Source of the DNA: Mogibacterium sp.
Lineage (GTDB): Bacteria; Bacillota_A; Clostridia; Peptostreptococcales; Anaerovoracaceae
Reading direction: 5' to 3'
DNA: 7,236 bases
NCBI GenBank assembly: GCA_017469325.1
Contig: JAFUGO010000109.1
Span: 1-7,236, forward strand
This document shows, piece after piece, positions 6,118-7,236 of this stretch; within the stretch, counting starts at the first letter, position 1; each line of letters starts with the position of its first letter. A program made the translations under genes and the position numbers. The notes below the pieces were generated by a model. The model ran no database searches, was not told where the DNA came from, and saw nothing but the letters and a program-made list of their open reading frames with translations.

Positions 6118-6930
6118 ATGGCAACTCAACTGTTAATGGCAAAAAAGCCTGAAGAAGCGATCGGCTCCAAAACGGCGTCGGCGGTCTTTGTGGCGGGAGG
6201 GACTGAGGTCAACCGTCTCGGTTCCGATGCCGCTAAAGCAGCTGACACTCTGATATCGCTCAAAAAATGCGCCGGGCTCAGTCAGATCGAGGAAGCGGGA
6301 GACAAAGTGCGGATCGGTGCGATGTGCACATTCCAGCAGCTCATCGAATCTGAGGCAGTGCCGGCATATCTGAAAGAAGCGGCGCACTTCATGGCGTCGC
6401 GCACGAAGCGCAATATGGCCACCATAGGTGGCAATATCGGAGCGCTCAGGGATGACTCATATCTGCTTCCTGTGCTCTTCGCGGTATGCGCAAGGGTAGA
6501 GGTGCTGACGGCCGAAGGGGCAAAGGACATCTGCGTCAATTCCTTCATGGAAGAAAAAGACGCGGGAGCCGATATGCTCATCACAACTGTCGTCGTGCCT
6601 AAGGACGTGAAGGTCGCATCGAAGCGCTACGCGAATACCGCTCAGAGCCACGCGGTGCTCACTATGAGTTCCGCCCTGACGGAAAAGGGCATCACTCTGG
6701 CGGCGGCTGTCAAAAACAGCGGGATATACCGCTTCAGAAACTTCGAAAAGCTTCTTGCGGATAAGAAGGAACTCAGCGAAGAAGAGACCCTGAAGTGGTT
6801 CGATGACAATCTGGACATCCCGGTGGAAGACGATATGTTCGGAAGCGTGCAGTATAAGCGCTATCTGATCGGATACACTGCATTCGATCTCTGCCGGCAG
6901 ATCACCGGAGGAAAGGAGGCGGTAAGATGA
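6118..6930 (+). CDS. ygfM: YgfM-like FAD-binding subunit of a second molybdenum hydroxylase
   Basis: A 270-residue protein of the molybdopterin dehydrogenase FAD-binding family, closest by eye to E. coli YgfM (259). Residues 24-34 (FVAGGTEVNRL) form the first FAD loop and TIGGNIG (102-108) the second. The NGxxSAD continuation seen in XdhB is replaced by ALRDDSYLLPVLFAV, much like the E. coli YgfM version. The C-terminal domain ends in GSVQYKRYLIG (242-252), also shared with YgfM. In E. coli, ygfM lies directly before xdhD, the same order as here. The family has been labelled the FAD subunit of a probable selenate reductase and later grouped with selenium-dependent molybdenum hydroxylases; its reaction is not settled. 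Its role is inferred as electron transfer for the XdhD-like protein that follows, with which it overlaps by 4 bases. Confidence 0.87.
   Translation: MATQLLMAKKPEEAIGSKTASAVFVAGGTEVNRLGSDAAKAADTLISLKKCAGLSQIEEAGDKVRIGAMCTFQQLIESEAVPAYLKEAAHFMASRTKRNMATIGGNIGALRDDSYLLPVLFAVCARVEVLTAEGAKDICVNSFMEEKDAGADMLITTVVVPKDVKVASKRYANTAQSHAVLTMSSALTEKGITLAAAVKNSGIYRFRNFEKLLADKKELSEEETLKWFDDNLDIPVEDDMFGSVQYKRYLIGYTAFDLCRQITGGKEAVR
6912..6919 (+). promoter_or_regulatory. Ribosome binding site of the xdhD-like gene, inside ygfM
   Basis: AAAGGAGG in the last ygfM codons lies 7 bases before the ATG at 6927. The ATGA overlap (start 6927-6929, stop 6928-6930) is a classic sign of translational coupling and supports this start. 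Confidence 0.85.
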
Positions 6931-7236
6931 TCACCTGCACAATAAACGGCAAAAAACGTTCATTCGATATCGATCCGGCAAAGAGACTCCGCGAGATGCT
7001 GCTGATGAACGGAAACTTCGCGGTCCGTGACAGCGATGATGCGGAGGGATTCTGCGGAAGCGATACCGTCCTTCTGGACGGGACACCGGTGTTCTCCAAT
7101 CTGGTGCTCGCCGGTGAAGCGGAAGGCTGCGATATCGTGACACCTGACAGCCTCGGAGACTCGATGCACCTTACGGTGGTCCAGCAGGCACTCATCGACG
7201 CGGGAGTCGTACAGAGCGCATACAACGCTCCGGCAG
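6927..7236 (+). CDS. xdhD: XdhD-like molybdenum hydroxylase, N-terminal part only (runs off the right edge)
   Basis: An open frame of 103 codons with no stop before the window ends. The visible part is a ferredoxin-like domain matching the N-terminus of E. coli XdhD (956 residues, this domain fused to a molybdopterin-binding part): VRDSDDAEGFCGSDTV (33-48) and VVQQALIDAGVVQSAYN (84-100) are recognisably alike. Compared with XdhC, ligand Cys44 becomes Asp38, Cys52 becomes Asp46, Cys64 becomes Asn58, Cys104 becomes Ser97 and Cys107 becomes Asn100; only Cys43 (XdhC Cys49) remains. The domain should not hold an ordinary [2Fe-2S] cluster. E. coli XdhD shows the same loss, so this is a family trait and not decay. 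The family has been called probable selenate reductase Mo subunit and putative hypoxanthine oxidase. The Mo part lies outside the window and is predicted, not seen. A stand-alone short protein is possible but less likely. Confidence 0.82.
   Translation, partial: MITCTINGKKRSFDIDPAKRLREMLLMNGNFAVRDSDDAEGFCGSDTVLLDGTPVFSNLVLAGEAEGCDIVTPDSLGDSMHLTVVQQALIDAGVVQSAYNAPA

Noticed and set aside
6927..7236. The cysteine-poor domain as a decaying pseudogene or sequencing error
   Set aside because: The frame is intact, coupled by ATGA to ygfM with a strong ribosome binding site, and the same substitutions are recalled in E. coli XdhD.
2321..7236. Selenocysteine-encoding UGA in the hydroxylase subunits
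   Set aside because: No in-frame TGA interrupts the genes. Selenium-dependent members of this family use a labile selenium cofactor, not selenocysteine, so sequence here can neither show nor exclude selenium.

Overview
The window carries two transcription units on the + strand and has no supported gene on the - strand. It has the look of an anaerobic Firmicute, probably of the class Clostridia: purine-rich AGGAGG ribosome binding sites sit before almost every gene, genes are packed end to end, GC is moderate, and the only AT-rich stretch is the single intergenic gap. Gene order and protein similarity point to the purine-related molybdenum hydroxylase genes of E. coli and of gut anaerobes. Genus cannot be read from this sequence.

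Region 1 (1-1366) is the 3' part of a 1-pyrroline-5-carboxylate dehydrogenase gene (rocA/pruA type, proline and arginine catabolism). The 5' end lies outside the window. It ends at a clean intrinsic terminator (1342-1366).

Region 2 (1367-1505) holds a 24-bp imperfect palindrome and a near-consensus sigma-70/sigma-A promoter (1429-1457). The promoter points into an operon that continues off the right edge.

Region 3 (1506-7236) is that operon: a MerR-family regulator with a GyrI-like ligand domain; xdhA, xdhB and xdhC (molybdopterin, FAD and 2x[2Fe-2S] subunits of a xanthine dehydrogenase-type hydroxylase, in the E. coli xdhABC order); then a second FAD subunit like E. coli YgfM; then the N-terminus of an XdhD-like protein. 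Spacings between genes run from a 4- or 8-base overlap to 29 bases, and no terminator is seen inside.

XdhA-B-C should form a complete electron path: substrate at Mo, two [2Fe-2S] clusters, FAD, then an acceptor. YgfM-XdhD belongs to the family linked by comparative genomics to selenium-dependent molybdenum hydroxylases and to purine/urate breakdown in gut anaerobes. The visible ferredoxin-like domain of XdhD has lost nearly all its cluster-binding cysteines. The tandem arrangement raises the question of whether XdhC also serves the second enzyme. The most interesting points are this cysteine-poor domain, the joining of two hydroxylase sets under one MerR-type regulator, and non-canonical substrate-pocket residues in XdhA.
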